Shown here piece by piece: positions 36,949 to 44,859 of a stretch of 64,000 nt of DNA. Within the stretch, counting starts at the first letter, position 1; every line of letters starts with the position of its first letter. The DNA is from a virus. The notes beneath the pieces are model-generated. The model was not told the origin of the DNA and did not search any database. It saw only the letters and a program-made list of their open reading frames with translations. A program made the translations under genes and the position numbers. The DNA lies in the IMG/VR virus record IMGVR_UViG_3300015202_000004, positions 124,001-188,000 of that record. The stretch is one strand, 5' to 3'.

Positions 36949-37431
36949 ATGCCACGCGACAATCAAAGAAGCATTCTTTATAAGTGGGAAGACCGAGTTG
37001 TAGCACATCACTCGCCCACAGAGTTAACTTTGGACGAATGCCAAGCTCTTGTAAACGACGCCTCTAGTGGCTTTCCAATAAAGCCACCGGAGATTAAAGC
37101 AGGGCGTTCCAAGAAGCAGGCTTATGGTGATTACCAATTCATCACCTTGCCTCCATGGTCGCGACGACGACACATCGTGCTGCATGAACTTGCTCATGCA
37201 CTGGTTGGCAGGTTCTCCCCGCGAGCAACGATTCAAGGGCATGGACCTGAATTTGTAAGCGTCTACATTTATTTGCTCCACCACTATGAGGGTTTTTCTT
37301 ATAGTGATTTATTCCGCAGCATTTCTGAATATAATTTAAAATGGTCCGACAGTCGATTAATTCCACGCTTCCAACATGATTTCAAACCATCACAAAGTCT
37401 CGTGGCATCTAATCAATTGATTACCTATTGA
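36949..37431 (+). CDS. SprT-like zinc metalloprotease A
   Basis: 160 residues. HIVLHELAHALVGRF (HELAH at 79-83) followed by QGHGPEFVSVY, the third zinc ligand region of SprT/SPRTN-type or M78-like zincins. No signal peptide. Leaderless mRNA. Paralogue next door at 37460. May degrade DNA-bound or host regulatory proteins (inference). Confidence 0.8.
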   Translation: MPRDNQRSILYKWEDRVVAHHSPTELTLDECQALVNDASSGFPIKPPEIKAGRSKKQAYGDYQFITLPPWSRRRHIVLHELAHALVGRFSPRATIQGHGPEFVSVYIYLLHHYEGFSYSDLFRSISEYNLKWSDSRLIPRFQHDFKPSQSLVASNQLITY

Positions 37432-37454
37432 CAGGTGTGGTAAGATAATAGAAT
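37428..37454 (+). promoter_or_regulatory. Promoter of the second SprT-like gene
   Basis: TTGACA (37428-37433), short 15-bp spacer, TAGAAT (37449-37454); 5 bases to TTG 37460. The -35 overlaps the previous stop codon. Confidence 0.55.
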
Positions 37455-37459
37455 AACAC

Positions 37460-38065
37460 TTGCCTACCAAAGGTTTTAAATTGATTACAAGGAATCAAAC
37501 TCGCGACTTTCAAAAGCGACGAGTTTATGGATGGGCACAAGATTATGTCCTTTCAGTTGACCACAGTTGTTTAGACATTATCGCCTGTCAAAGAATTGGC
37601 GAAGATGTTTTACGGTGCTATGGCATCAAAAGAACGCTTCCAATTAAAACATTTGTTGCAAAGAAAATGCGCGGCATATACAAGCCAGATTTCACCATTA
37701 AGTTAACTGATAAGGGGAAAATGCGACCTATCGTTTTACACGAAGTTGCACACGCTCTAACAAGATTTTATTATGGTTATTCAGTTCCATCGCATGGTAA
37801 AGAGTTTATGGGATTTTTCATGATTCTGTTGAATAAATGGAGTCGCATCCCCATGAGCGAATTAAAGCGAACGGCTACTCTAGAGCAAATTGAATTTGTT
37901 GACCCAAAGTATATGATGAAGCCAAAATCGGTTATGCGTCCGCGAGAACAATTAAGAAACGAATACGAAGTAAAAGCCTTACCTAATTTTATTCCAGAAA
38001 ATGTTCAATTTCATTTAATCCCTGGAAAATACGGCGGATACAAAGGGCAGTTTTTCAAGTTCTAA
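37460..38065 (+). CDS. SprT-like zinc metalloprotease B
   Basis: 201 residues. IVLHEVAHALTRFYYG (HEVAH at 94-98) and PSHGKEFMGFF parallel protease A. TTG start at 37460 (next Met is residue 70, too late), which appears leaderless. C-terminus basic. Likely a diverged tandem duplicate of 36949-37431. Confidence 0.78.
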   Translation: MPTKGFKLITRNQTRDFQKRRVYGWAQDYVLSVDHSCLDIIACQRIGEDVLRCYGIKRTLPIKTFVAKKMRGIYKPDFTIKLTDKGKMRPIVLHEVAHALTRFYYGYSVPSHGKEFMGFFMILLNKWSRIPMSELKRTATLEQIEFVDPKYMMKPKSVMRPREQLRNEYEVKALPNFIPENVQFHLIPGKYGGYKGQFFKF

Positions 38066-38115
38066 ACTCTTGACAGATGTGTTATAATGTAGTTGAAATA
38101 AATAGAGGATTAAAA

Positions 38116-38688
38116 ATGAAATACTACACATCTGATTTGCATCTAAATCATGCGAATCTAATTACATTCAATATACCTACCAGAAAATTTAAAAACATTC
38201 AGGAGCATAATGCGTTTGTTACTACGCGCTGGAATACAATTGTCAATTGGGACGATGAAGTTTATTGTCTTGGAGATTTTGCCCTAGGACCACCTGAAGA
38301 TATTCCAAGTTATGTCAACCAATTAAACGGTATAAAACACCTTATCACAGGTAACCACGATTGGGGAAAGGAAGAATATCATGAACAGGCTGCTTGGGAA
38401 TCCATTCAGAAACAACTTCATATCATCGACGGTGAGTATAAAGTTTGGCTCGCCCATATGCCCCTCCAGAAAGCTCCTGACAAGCGAGGCTACGAACGTC
38501 CAATCCCACTTGAGGATTACGACATTTGTCTAGGCGGGCACGTTCACGGAAAATATTTCGTCAACGATTGTAGCTCCATCAACGTAGGAGTAGACGTAAA
38601 CGATTTTTACCCAAAAACACTAGAACAATTATTAGAAAAAGCTTCGACTTCTGAAATGGAAGACTCCTCAAAGTTCTACCCGGTATAG
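38116..38688 (+). CDS. Calcineurin-like metallophosphoesterase
   Basis: About 190 residues. YTSDLHLNH, CLGDFALG, ITGNHDWGK, WLAHMPLQ and LGGHVHGK give the five metallophosphoesterase motifs. ATG 38116 follows AGAGGATTAAAA; an upstream in-frame ATG (38077) overlaps an extended -10 (TGTTATAAT, 38087-38095). Probably acts on nucleic-acid ends or nucleotides. Confidence 0.85.
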   Translation: MKYYTSDLHLNHANLITFNIPTRKFKNIQEHNAFVTTRWNTIVNWDDEVYCLGDFALGPPEDIPSYVNQLNGIKHLITGNHDWGKEEYHEQAAWESIQKQLHIIDGEYKVWLAHMPLQKAPDKRGYERPIPLEDYDICLGGHVHGKYFVNDCSSINVGVDVNDFYPKTLEQLLEKASTSEMEDSSKFYPV

Positions 38689-38691
38689 AAA

Positions 38692-38730
38692 AACCACGGT
38701 TGCCGAAGGCTCAACCGTGGTTCTTTTTTT
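38692..38730 (+). terminator. Rho-independent terminator
   Basis: AACCACGGTTG-CCGAAGGCT-CAACCGTGGTT then C and eight T. Confidence 0.92.
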
Positions 38731-38975
38731 TATGCTGACAGTAGTTCAGAATTTACAAATGTACCTTTTTTAGAAAAATAAGCTCTAGACTTGTCTTCCG
38801 TACACTTAACACAACGACTTAGACCATCGGTAGGAGCGCGGCAAGTAATGCACAGCTTGGCCTCTCGGCGCTCTTTAGTCTTAATTTTTTGCCAGTTTCG
38901 GGCATATTCAAGACACTCTTTGCAACGCGACTTGCCCTCCAGGGCATCTTTAAGCTTACAACGATTACATACCAT
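38730..38975 (-). CDS. Double zinc-knuckle protein, 81 aa
   Basis: CNRCKLKDALEGKSRCKEC and LCITCRAPTDGLSRCVKC are two repeated CxxC...CxxC units joined by a basic linker (KIKTKERREAK). Resembles the zinc-knuckle halves of HNH enzymes without the nuclease core. ATG 38975 follows AAGGAAAAG. Confidence 0.72.
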   Translation of the reverse strand: MVCNRCKLKDALEGKSRCKECLEYARNWQKIKTKERREAKLCITCRAPTDGLSRCVKCTEDKSRAYFSKKGTFVNSELLSA

Positions 38976-38994
38976 TTTGGGGCTTTTCCTTCAT
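38965..38994 (-). CDS. Leaderless leader peptide, 9 codons
   Basis: ATG seven bases after the -10 of 39002-39030, ending TAA at 38965, so it overlaps the main gene's start by 11 bases in another frame. May couple or modulate translation of the zinc-knuckle protein. Confidence 0.35.
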   Translation of the reverse strand: MKEKPQNGM

Positions 38995-39001
38995 GGACGT
39001 T

Positions 39002-39030
39002 AGTATATCATGTAACGGCCAGCTTGTCAA
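39002..39030 (-). promoter_or_regulatory. Promoter of the zinc-knuckle gene
   Basis: GTATTGACA (-35 at 39025-39030), 17-bp spacer, TATACT (39002-39007), TGA before the -10. Confidence 0.85.
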
Positions 39031-39033
39031 TAC

Positions 39034-39174
39034 CTAGATAACCCCATCTTCAATAAGGAGAAAAACAAGCTCGTCAAGGTTCGTGTCAAGCAAGTGACCA
39101 TGCGTGGCTAAAATTTCTTTAACCCATAATTCGGCCACGATATGTTTGGCTTGCTCGACAGAAAAGGCTTCCAT
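39034..39174 (-). CDS. Leaderless small protein, 46 aa
   Basis: ATG at 39174 is 7 bases after TATATA; TAG at 39034-39036. Acidic, helical (FSVEQAKHIVAELWVKEILA). No family recognised. Its stop lies only four bases past the -35 of the next promoter. Confidence 0.6.
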   Translation of the reverse strand: MEAFSVEQAKHIVAELWVKEILATHGHLLDTNLDELVFLLIEDGVI

Positions 39175-39181
39175 GTAATTA

Positions 39182-39210
39182 TATATAACACAAAAACTTT
39201 TTGTAGTCAA
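39182..39210 (-). promoter_or_regulatory. Promoter of the 46-aa gene
   Basis: TTGACT (39205-39210), 17-bp spacer, TATATA (39182-39187). Confidence 0.65.
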
Positions 39211-39285
39211 TATAGTCGGACCAGGTGATTCCTGGTCCTCTCAATCATCCCATAAAAAATTTTCTTATTCAAGGAGGAACACTCT

Positions 39286-39378
39286 TTGAAGGCACAGAAG
39301 GGGCAGCAAACCAAGCTGCCAGAAACACACGGGAGAAATTTATGGCTGTCGCAGAACCTGAGAAAAAACCAAGCTTAA
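39286..39378 (+). CDS. Possible small basic peptide, 30 aa
   Basis: TTG at 39286 with a near-perfect AAGGAGGA site 9 bases upstream, ending TAA at 39376-39378. Lys/Gln-rich. It overlaps the start of the C2H2 protein in another frame. A GGACCAGG-TGATT-CCTGGTCC hairpin (39217-39237) lies in the leader. Could be the main start region or a leader peptide. Confidence 0.35.
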   Translation: MKAQKGQQTKLPETHGRNLWLSQNLRKNQA

Positions 39379-39698
39379 ACGGAGTCGCTTCCCACGTTGA
39401 AACCGCACCACCCAAACGTAGAAAAAGTAAAGGGCGCGTAACGGTCACCCGCAAAGCCGGGGCCTCTTGCAATATTTGCAAGAGTAAATTCAAAGGCCAA
39501 CACGGTGTCGCCGTCCACAAACAACGGATGCACAACGGCTCTGCCAAGGAAGAAACGCCTACGCGCAATACCGCTCTGAAAAAGTACGAAAAACTGCGTA
39601 AGCTTTGGCTTACCAAAGCAAGCACGGCCTCGGACCCGAAGGTAAGCGCAACGATATTCGAATGCCTGCTTGACCTGAATAGCGAATTTACTAGGTAG
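39342..39698 (+). CDS. C2H2 zinc-finger protein, 118 aa
   Basis: ATG 39342 has GGGAGAAATTT upstream. A basic Pro/Lys region (PPKRRKSKGRVTVTRK) precedes a classic C2H2 finger: C-NIC-KSKFKGQHGVAVH-KQRMH (C-x2-C-x12-H-x4-H), then a basic helical tail. Likely binds DNA. Converges with and overlaps the 39691 gene by 8 bases. Confidence 0.75.
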   Translation: MAVAEPEKKPSLNGVASHVETAPPKRRKSKGRVTVTRKAGASCNICKSKFKGQHGVAVHKQRMHNGSAKEETPTRNTALKKYEKLRKLWLTKASTASDPKVSATIFECLLDLNSEFTR

Positions 39699-40044
39699 AA
39701 GCCTTCTTAATAGGCTTTTTATAACGCTTTAGTGCGATTGCAAGGCGGTAGTTCTTCATGTTCAATTGTCCTTGCGTCACGCCTTCGGCTTCACAATCTG
39801 AACAGTATAAATATTCATCAATTATTTTTACACGCTTATTGTCTTTTTCAACAATCAATAAGCTTGACTTTTCGATGACAGTAAAGTTTTTACATTCCTG
39901 GCATTGGATGGTGCCGCGCAGGACGTAAAGAGACGCCCTTGCACAAGCAGCACAAATGGGTTGTTCAATACCCCAATCATACAAATTAAACGCGCTATCG
40001 CCGCATTGGGGGCAAACGACAGCGTAAACGTAATCAAATAGCAT
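39691..40044 (-). CDS. Zinc-ribbon protein, 117 aa
   Basis: Three CxxC pairs (VCPQCGD, ICAAC, QCQECKN) plus YCSDCE suggest two zinc ribbons; basic C-terminus (LKRYKKPIKKAS). ATG 40044. Possibly an RNA polymerase or DNA-binding accessory factor; not assignable. Confidence 0.68.
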   Translation of the reverse strand: MLFDYVYAVVCPQCGDSAFNLYDWGIEQPICAACARASLYVLRGTIQCQECKNFTVIEKSSLLIVEKDNKRVKIIDEYLYCSDCEAEGVTQGQLNMKNYRLAIALKRYKKPIKKAST

Positions 40045-40080
40045 TATTCTTATATTGTAGTTTAATAACCCTTGACTTGA

Positions 40081-40091
40081 TGTGATATAAT
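40081..40091 (+). promoter_or_regulatory. Extended -10 promoter of 40098 gene
   Basis: TGTGATATAAT (-10 at 40086-40091) with TG one base before it and no good -35; 6 bases to ATG 40098. Confidence 0.65.
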
Positions 40092-40097
40092 ACTTGC

Positions 40098-40439
40098 ATG
40101 GCTGAATACACGGTTCCTGAAATTAGTATGGGTGCGACGATATATTATGGCTCAGATTCATACCCCTACACGATTGTTGAGGTGTCCCTGAATGATAAAG
40201 CATTTGTAATGCAATCTGATTTTCACACCTTGAAACAAGTGTCAAAGTTCCCCGTAGTGCCAAACCAACCGCAAATCGCAGTGCAAATTTCGCTCGTAGA
40301 GCCTGTTTTCACGCCCAATCCTGATGGTAACCTTATCCAAGTTCGTTGGTCTGACAAAGATGTTTATTGGAAAGTTGTTAAATCACAAACTTGGGTCACA
40401 ATTGGATTCCGCCGTTTTTACCAAAGTCTTGATTTTTAG
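40098..40439 (+). CDS. Hypothetical protein, 113 aa
   Basis: Leaderless start. Beta-rich, aromatic C-terminus (YWKVVKSQTWVTIGFRRFYQSL). No family recognised. Followed after 8 bases by 40448. Confidence 0.7.
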   Translation: MAEYTVPEISMGATIYYGSDSYPYTIVEVSLNDKAFVMQSDFHTLKQVSKFPVVPNQPQIAVQISLVEPVFTPNPDGNLIQVRWSDKDVYWKVVKSQTWVTIGFRRFYQSLDF

Positions 40440-40447
40440 GAGTTTTT

Positions 40448-40633
40448 ATGTGCCAACCGTCGTTCGAACGCGCAGTGATAGCGGTCAATCAATTTATCAA
40501 ACACAACATGCTTTCTGAAGCCCAGACTTCTTTAATCTTAGTACAGCGGTATATGGATTCGACTCCGCTCAACCAACAAATTTTCCAAGACATTCAACTA
40601 CGTATAAACCAAAAAATAGCAGAGAATAATTAA
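40448..40633 (+). CDS. Hypothetical protein, 61 aa
   Basis: ATG after AGGAGTTTTT. Two helices; no family recognised. Second gene of the 40098 operon. Confidence 0.65.
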   Translation: MCQPSFERAVIAVNQFIKHNMLSEAQTSLILVQRYMDSTPLNQQIFQDIQLRINQKIAENN

Positions 40634-40705
40634 TCCTTTTCCACCTCTTTTATTTATATATTTGATTACTTATATCATTACTTAATCTATTTGTCAATAG
40701 GGTAC

Positions 40706-40734
40706 TTGACATTTATCTTAAACTATGATAATAT
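40706..40734 (+). promoter_or_regulatory. Leaderless promoter of 40742 gene
   Basis: TTGACA (40706-40711), 17-bp spacer, TAATAT (40729-40734), TGA before the -10, 7 bases to ATG. Confidence 0.85.
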
Positions 40735-40741
40735 ACTGGAA

Positions 40742-41062
40742 ATGAAAACTTTAGTAGTTTATGGTTCTAGTGACAATATTATTACTGCCACTGGTATTCC
40801 TGGTGGTAACGAATTTTATTCTTCTAATCCAAATAACAATAATGCTATTCAAGCAGCCCTTTCGGTTGGCGGAAAAGTTGTTATTTTAGCCCTCTACTGG
40901 AATGGCGTTTGGTCTTTTTCTATCAGTCAAATTGATGAAAATGTTCCGCTACCCGCTGATTGGGCTATTCGGCTTGCACCGCATCGAAATGGCTATTCGA
41001 TGGAAGTTCAAATGGATGTGCCTGATGATACTGCGCTATCAGAAATTAAACTAAATGGCTAA
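40742..41062 (+). CDS. Hypothetical protein, 106 aa
   Basis: Start set by the promoter (ATG 7 bases past the -10), not the upstream in-frame ATG at 40691. LVVYGSSDNIITATGIPGGNEFY then a beta-sandwich-like pattern; Asn-rich. Overlaps 41055 by 8 bases. Confidence 0.7.
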   Translation: MKTLVVYGSSDNIITATGIPGGNEFYSSNPNNNNAIQAALSVGGKVVILALYWNGVWSFSISQIDENVPLPADWAIRLAPHRNGYSMEVQMDVPDDTALSEIKLNG

Positions 41063-41432
41063 AGTAACTGCTGAAGCTAATGTTAGCTACAAAGAACTGG
41101 GTTATATTATTAACCCGATTACTCGAAATGGCCCTTATGACCCTGTTGGTTACCCTCAAGAAAATATTATTGAATTGCCTATGGGCGCTCAAATTTCTGG
41201 AGCCAAAAGCCAAAATGACTGGTCAAAATTCAATACGCCTGACGACGTAATTCGCATTTATGCCTTGGTTCCATTGACCGTACACAATGAAATTCCTACC
41301 GTTACAGAAAAACGATTAATTTACGTTTTTCCAACAGGCGGAATAATCAATGTCCCCAGCGATGCCGAAAAAATTACAATTGTCAAAGAAGGAAATGGAA
41401 GTTTAATATATCATATTTATGCTTCTAAATAG
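41055..41432 (+). CDS. Hypothetical protein, 125 aa
   Basis: ATG 41055 within the end of the previous gene. Beta-rich; no family recognised. Its 3' end overlaps an HNH gene on the other strand. Confidence 0.68.
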   Translation: MAKVTAEANVSYKELGYIINPITRNGPYDPVGYPQENIIELPMGAQISGAKSQNDWSKFNTPDDVIRIYALVPLTVHNEIPTVTEKRLIYVFPTGGIINVPSDAEKITIVKEGNGSLIYHIYASK

Positions 41433-42153
41433 TTATTTTTAAAAATTTTAAGATTTTAATCATATTATCAATATTCATACTTCCTTTCGCTGTATTACAA
41501 TTTTTACAGCAAGGAATACAATTTTCAAAAACATAACCTTTGGAATTATCAATCCTATCAATTCCGTTGTATATATAAATTCCATTACAATAGTTTTGTT
41601 TTGAAATCTGTTTAGGTTCAATTGCACAATAAAAACAATTTTGTAATGTTAAATTTTTAAATTGTTCAACAGTTAATCGAAAATCAATTTTTCTTATTTT
41701 AGATTTGCTTTGATATTTATTGTATAGAAGATTCATAGCAGCTTCACTATAAGGTAATTTTAATAAACAACCGCAAGATTTAATTGATAAAGATTTTAAA
41801 TGCTGCAATCTACATTCAAAAATTTCTCCGCAATAACATTTGACTCTTGCCTTTGTATTTGTTGTTCTTTTTAATCTATCATGAATAACGAAACACTCCA
41901 AAACTTCGCAGTTACTATATTTTTTTCCGATTTCATTTATTCTTTTATTTAAATGTCTTTGTGAAGTTCTTTGGCGTTGTAAACATCCACAAGACTTTAC
42001 ATTCCCTGCTACTAAATTACCTGGGAAAACTTCAGTTGTTTGGCCGCAATCGCATTTGCATGACCATTTGCTTAAATTATTTTTATCTTTAATTAAGTTT
42101 AAAACGGTTAAATTTCCAAATTTTTCCCCGGTTAAATCTGTTATTTTTCTCAT
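41425..42153 (-). CDS. HNH homing endonuclease with repeated zinc modules
   Basis: 242 residues. Two copies of a W-x-C-x-CDCG...SCGC type module (CKCDCGQTTEVF...KSCGCL; VKCYCGEIFECR...KSCGCL) precede the HNH core NCFYCAIEPK...NGIDRIDNSKGYVFENCIPCCKNCNTAKG. Antisense to its neighbours, overlapping the end of 41055 by 8 bases. Confidence 0.85.
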   Translation of the reverse strand: MRKITDLTGEKFGNLTVLNLIKDKNNLSKWSCKCDCGQTTEVFPGNLVAGNVKSCGCLQRQRTSQRHLNKRINEIGKKYSNCEVLECFVIHDRLKRTTNTKARVKCYCGEIFECRLQHLKSLSIKSCGCLLKLPYSEAAMNLLYNKYQSKSKIRKIDFRLTVEQFKNLTLQNCFYCAIEPKQISKQNYCNGIYIYNGIDRIDNSKGYVFENCIPCCKNCNTAKGSMNIDNMIKILKFLKITI

Positions 42154-42181
42154 AGTTTATATACCATATCCATTAAAAAAG

Positions 42182-42210
42182 TTGACAAAATCTTGTCTAT
42201 ATGTTATAAT
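42182..42210 (+). promoter_or_regulatory. DNA ligase promoter
   Basis: TTGACA (42182-42187), 17-bp spacer, TATAAT (42205-42210), TGT before the -10. Confidence 0.88.
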
Positions 42211-42216
42211 ATAAAT

Positions 42217-42240
42217 ATGACTAGGAAAGTAACAAAATGA
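42217..42240 (+). CDS. Leaderless leader peptide, 7 codons
   Basis: ATG six bases after the -10, reading M-T-R-K-V-T-K then TGA, which overlaps the ligase ATG as ATGA. Contains the AGGAAAG ribosome site for the ligase. Confidence 0.4.
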   Translation: MTRKVTK

Positions 42241-43352
42241 AGACGACTTTTGCACCACTTTATCACCTTGGTAAAAACAAAGCTTTATACTCCTACAATA
42301 TTTGGTCGGAGGGCAATAAGGTTTATAGTGATACGGGCCAGGTAAACGGTCAACGTGTTACTTCTGTTATTACCGTTACCCCCAAGAATGATGGTAAAGC
42401 CAATGCTACTACGGCAGAAGAGCAGGCTGTTAAAGAGGCTAAGGCAAAACATAAACACAAGCTTGACCGCAAATATTCATTGACACCCGAGAAGGCAAGC
42501 GAAGAAGAAATTGCCCCGATGCTTGCACAGGTGTTCGAGAAGCGTAAGAACAAGAATGTTTATTATCCAGCAGATTTCCAACCAAAACTTGACGGCGTTC
42601 GAGCATTGGCGCAGTGCGATGGTGAGAATGTAATTCTTACTTCACGCGGATATCAAGAATGGACCGAAGTCACACATATTAATAATGAATTAAAAGCAGT
42701 ACTAGGCAAAGGTGATATTCTTGACGGCGAGCTTTATATTCATGGCGTCGGTTTCCAAACTCTTGTCAGTTGGGTGAAGCGCAAGCAACCTGAAACAATG
42801 CGAATTGAATATCATGTTTATGACATGCCTTCCCACGATGGCGAAGATTCCTTGGCATGGTCCGAACGCAAGGCTAATCTTGAAAAGTTTTTCAAATCAA
42901 ACCCTAATCTAAAACATGTTAAGTATGTACCAAGTAAGACGGTCAGCAGTGAAGCCGATGTTCTTACAGCACATGACCAGGCAGTTGCAGATGGCTACGA
43001 AGGTGGCATTGTTCGTTTACAAAATGGCCTTTACAATTACGGCTACCGTTCCTACGATTTGCTTAAAGTAAAAAGCTTTGACGACGCTGAATTCACGGTA
43101 ACAGGAGTCACAAACGGCGTTGGCAAGTTCGTAAATTGTGCAATCTGGATTTGCAAAACCGAAAAAGGTCAGGAATTCCGAGTTACACCTAAGACTACGC
43201 AGGTGGAAAAAGAACTGTTCTTAAAGAATTCAAAAGACTATATTGGCAAGCAATTAACCGTTGCCTATTTCGGTAAGACCGATGATGGAATCCCTCGTTT
43301 CCCAGTGGGCGTTAAGTTTCGTCCCACTGAAGATATTCAAAAGAAAAAATGA
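42237..43352 (+). CDS. ATP-dependent DNA ligase
   Basis: 371 residues. N-terminal WGR-like region (YSYNIWSEGNKVYSDTGQVNG), then nucleotidyltransferase core: motif I KLDGVR (Lys117 adenylated), III DGELY (163-167), IV EGGIVR (~255), V LLKVK (~276), then an OB-fold. Seals nicks or ends with ATP. With Ku at 32209 it could form a minimal end-joining pair. Confidence 0.9.
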   Translation: MKTTFAPLYHLGKNKALYSYNIWSEGNKVYSDTGQVNGQRVTSVITVTPKNDGKANATTAEEQAVKEAKAKHKHKLDRKYSLTPEKASEEEIAPMLAQVFEKRKNKNVYYPADFQPKLDGVRALAQCDGENVILTSRGYQEWTEVTHINNELKAVLGKGDILDGELYIHGVGFQTLVSWVKRKQPETMRIEYHVYDMPSHDGEDSLAWSERKANLEKFFKSNPNLKHVKYVPSKTVSSEADVLTAHDQAVADGYEGGIVRLQNGLYNYGYRSYDLLKVKSFDDAEFTVTGVTNGVGKFVNCAIWICKTEKGQEFRVTPKTTQVEKELFLKNSKDYIGKQLTVAYFGKTDDGIPRFPVGVKFRPTEDIQKKK

Positions 43353-43642
43353 AATTTACCTTTGAAAAAATAAAAGCAGGCGGAAATCGTTATCCTGGAA
43401 ACATTTATTATAATTTAAAAATAGACCGCAAGACTACAAAATATATAATTGAATTTATTTCGACGTATAATTGTTTTAATGTTTTTTTTGCCAAAAATAA
43501 ATTTAAAAATAAATTTAATTGGACTAAATGGACACCAGAATCTGCTTGGGTTGTAATTTATAGAGACTTGAAAAGTCTTGAAAAAGCAAAAATTAAGGCT
43601 TTTGAATCATTTGCAAAAGAAAACGAAGAGATTCTGAATTAA
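43349..43642 (+). CDS. Hypothetical protein, 97 aa
   Basis: ATG overlaps the ligase stop (ATGA). Lys/Phe-rich, NVFFAKNKFKNKFNWTKW; no family recognised. Cotranslated with the ligase. Confidence 0.65.
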   Translation: MKFTFEKIKAGGNRYPGNIYYNLKIDRKTTKYIIEFISTYNCFNVFFAKNKFKNKFNWTKWTPESAWVVIYRDLKSLEKAKIKAFESFAKENEEILN

Positions 43643-43656
43643 CCAGAAAGAAAAAA

Positions 43657-44094
43657 ATGATTAACAAAATAGAAGCAGCATATCAAAGGTTACTTAGAGC
43701 AAAATGGTATCAACCTTTCTATGCCAAATTCCTTTTTTACACAGCAACCTTCTTGCCACTTTTAGCGTTAATGTTTTACACTCTAACAAATAATTTTACA
43801 ACTCATGTTGATTTGTTTTTTTATGCAGTTTTAGGCATTAGCGCTATTGGTGGTTTAATGATTGCTGCTTCATCGCATAACGCTCAATTATATCGTCTGT
43901 GCAGAGAAGCTAAAGAAGACGTTATTCAAAATATTCGCGTTGGCTATGCCGTGGAACGAGCGGCCAACAAAGCAAGCGATACGATTCATGACTTAACCAT
44001 CAGAACGTATGTACCAAGCAAATGGCGCTTTTTAGATATGGAAACGAATCAGCTTTGGAGATTCGAAGATGGCAAGATGAAAAGCGATAATTAA
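43657..44094 (+). CDS. Membrane protein, 145 aa
   Basis: Two hydrophobic segments (about residues 25-45 and 54-73), then a cytoplasmic helical tail of ~70 residues. Ribosome site AGAAAGAAAA. Function unknown. Confidence 0.7.
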   Translation: MINKIEAAYQRLLRAKWYQPFYAKFLFYTATFLPLLALMFYTLTNNFTTHVDLFFYAVLGISAIGGLMIAASSHNAQLYRLCREAKEDVIQNIRVGYAVERAANKASDTIHDLTIRTYVPSKWRFLDMETNQLWRFEDGKMKSDN

Positions 44095-44120
44095 TTACAA
44101 GTTTAGACTAGAATAATGGT

Positions 44121-44765
44121 ATGAGTATATTTAAGTGGATTGACAATTGGTTCGGTAAAGCTTCCTTTGAAGAATTCAAAAATTCTGAAGCAGAGGCTTT
44201 TTCTGCACAACTACAGGCAAAATCCGTAGAGTTATTTTACTTGCGGACAAATATTTATAATATCACCGATGCAATTTGTAATGACTATAAAAGAATTCAT
44301 CAAGAAATTCAGACGGCTAGGGCCAATGATGTTCCTATCGAAGAATTACAAATAAATCTTGGCGAACGCGAAGCCATTGGTCGCATTCTGAAGATGCTAC
44401 AAGGCCATGAAGACACTTCGGTAATCATCAGCAATGCGTTTTACGAAGTAAATTCTACTGCTATGGATGTGAAGACGGTTGACAACCACCAATATACCCG
44501 CCAGGAAATATTAGCTTGGATTATTAACGAAATCATGATTATCATTGGGTGTTCCGAAGAAGACCTGGACACTAATCTTAATGAAATTGAAAAACTAGAT
44601 TTGTCCGATGACTTGGGTCTTGATTCACTAGATTTAGTCGAGCTTCTAATGGCCGCAGAATCGAATTATGGCATAGATATTGCTAACGAAGCAGCAGTTA
44701 CCGTCAAAACGGTTGAACAAGCAATAGACTTAATAATTATAGCCACCGCGATAGAGCGTGGATAA
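44121..44765 (+). CDS. Protein with C-terminal acyl carrier protein domain
   Basis: 214 residues. The N-terminal ~125 are helical and unrecognised. The last ~85 match ACP: QEILAWIINEI, KLDLSDDLGLDSLDLVELLMAAESNYGIDI, TVEQAIDLI. S169 in DSL is the expected 4'-phosphopantetheine site. It would be modified by the host holo-ACP synthase; the role in infection is unclear. The TAGAAT 6 bases before ATG suggests a leaderless start. Confidence 0.8.
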   Translation: MSIFKWIDNWFGKASFEEFKNSEAEAFSAQLQAKSVELFYLRTNIYNITDAICNDYKRIHQEIQTARANDVPIEELQINLGEREAIGRILKMLQGHEDTSVIISNAFYEVNSTAMDVKTVDNHQYTRQEILAWIINEIMIIIGCSEEDLDTNLNEIEKLDLSDDLGLDSLDLVELLMAAESNYGIDIANEAAVTVKTVEQAIDLIIIATAIERG

Positions 44766-44771
44766 AAAAAG

Positions 44772-44798
44772 AAAGGCCGATGCGAATCGGCCTTTTTT
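44772..44798 (+). terminator. Rho-independent terminator
   Basis: AAAGGCCGAT-GCGA-ATCGGCCTTT plus T-run. The 44799-44859 gap holds nothing certain. Confidence 0.93.
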
Positions 44799-44859
44799 GT
44801 TGGCATTATAATCCATGATATGATTAATCCGAAAAATATTAAAGCAAAAATTATATCTA

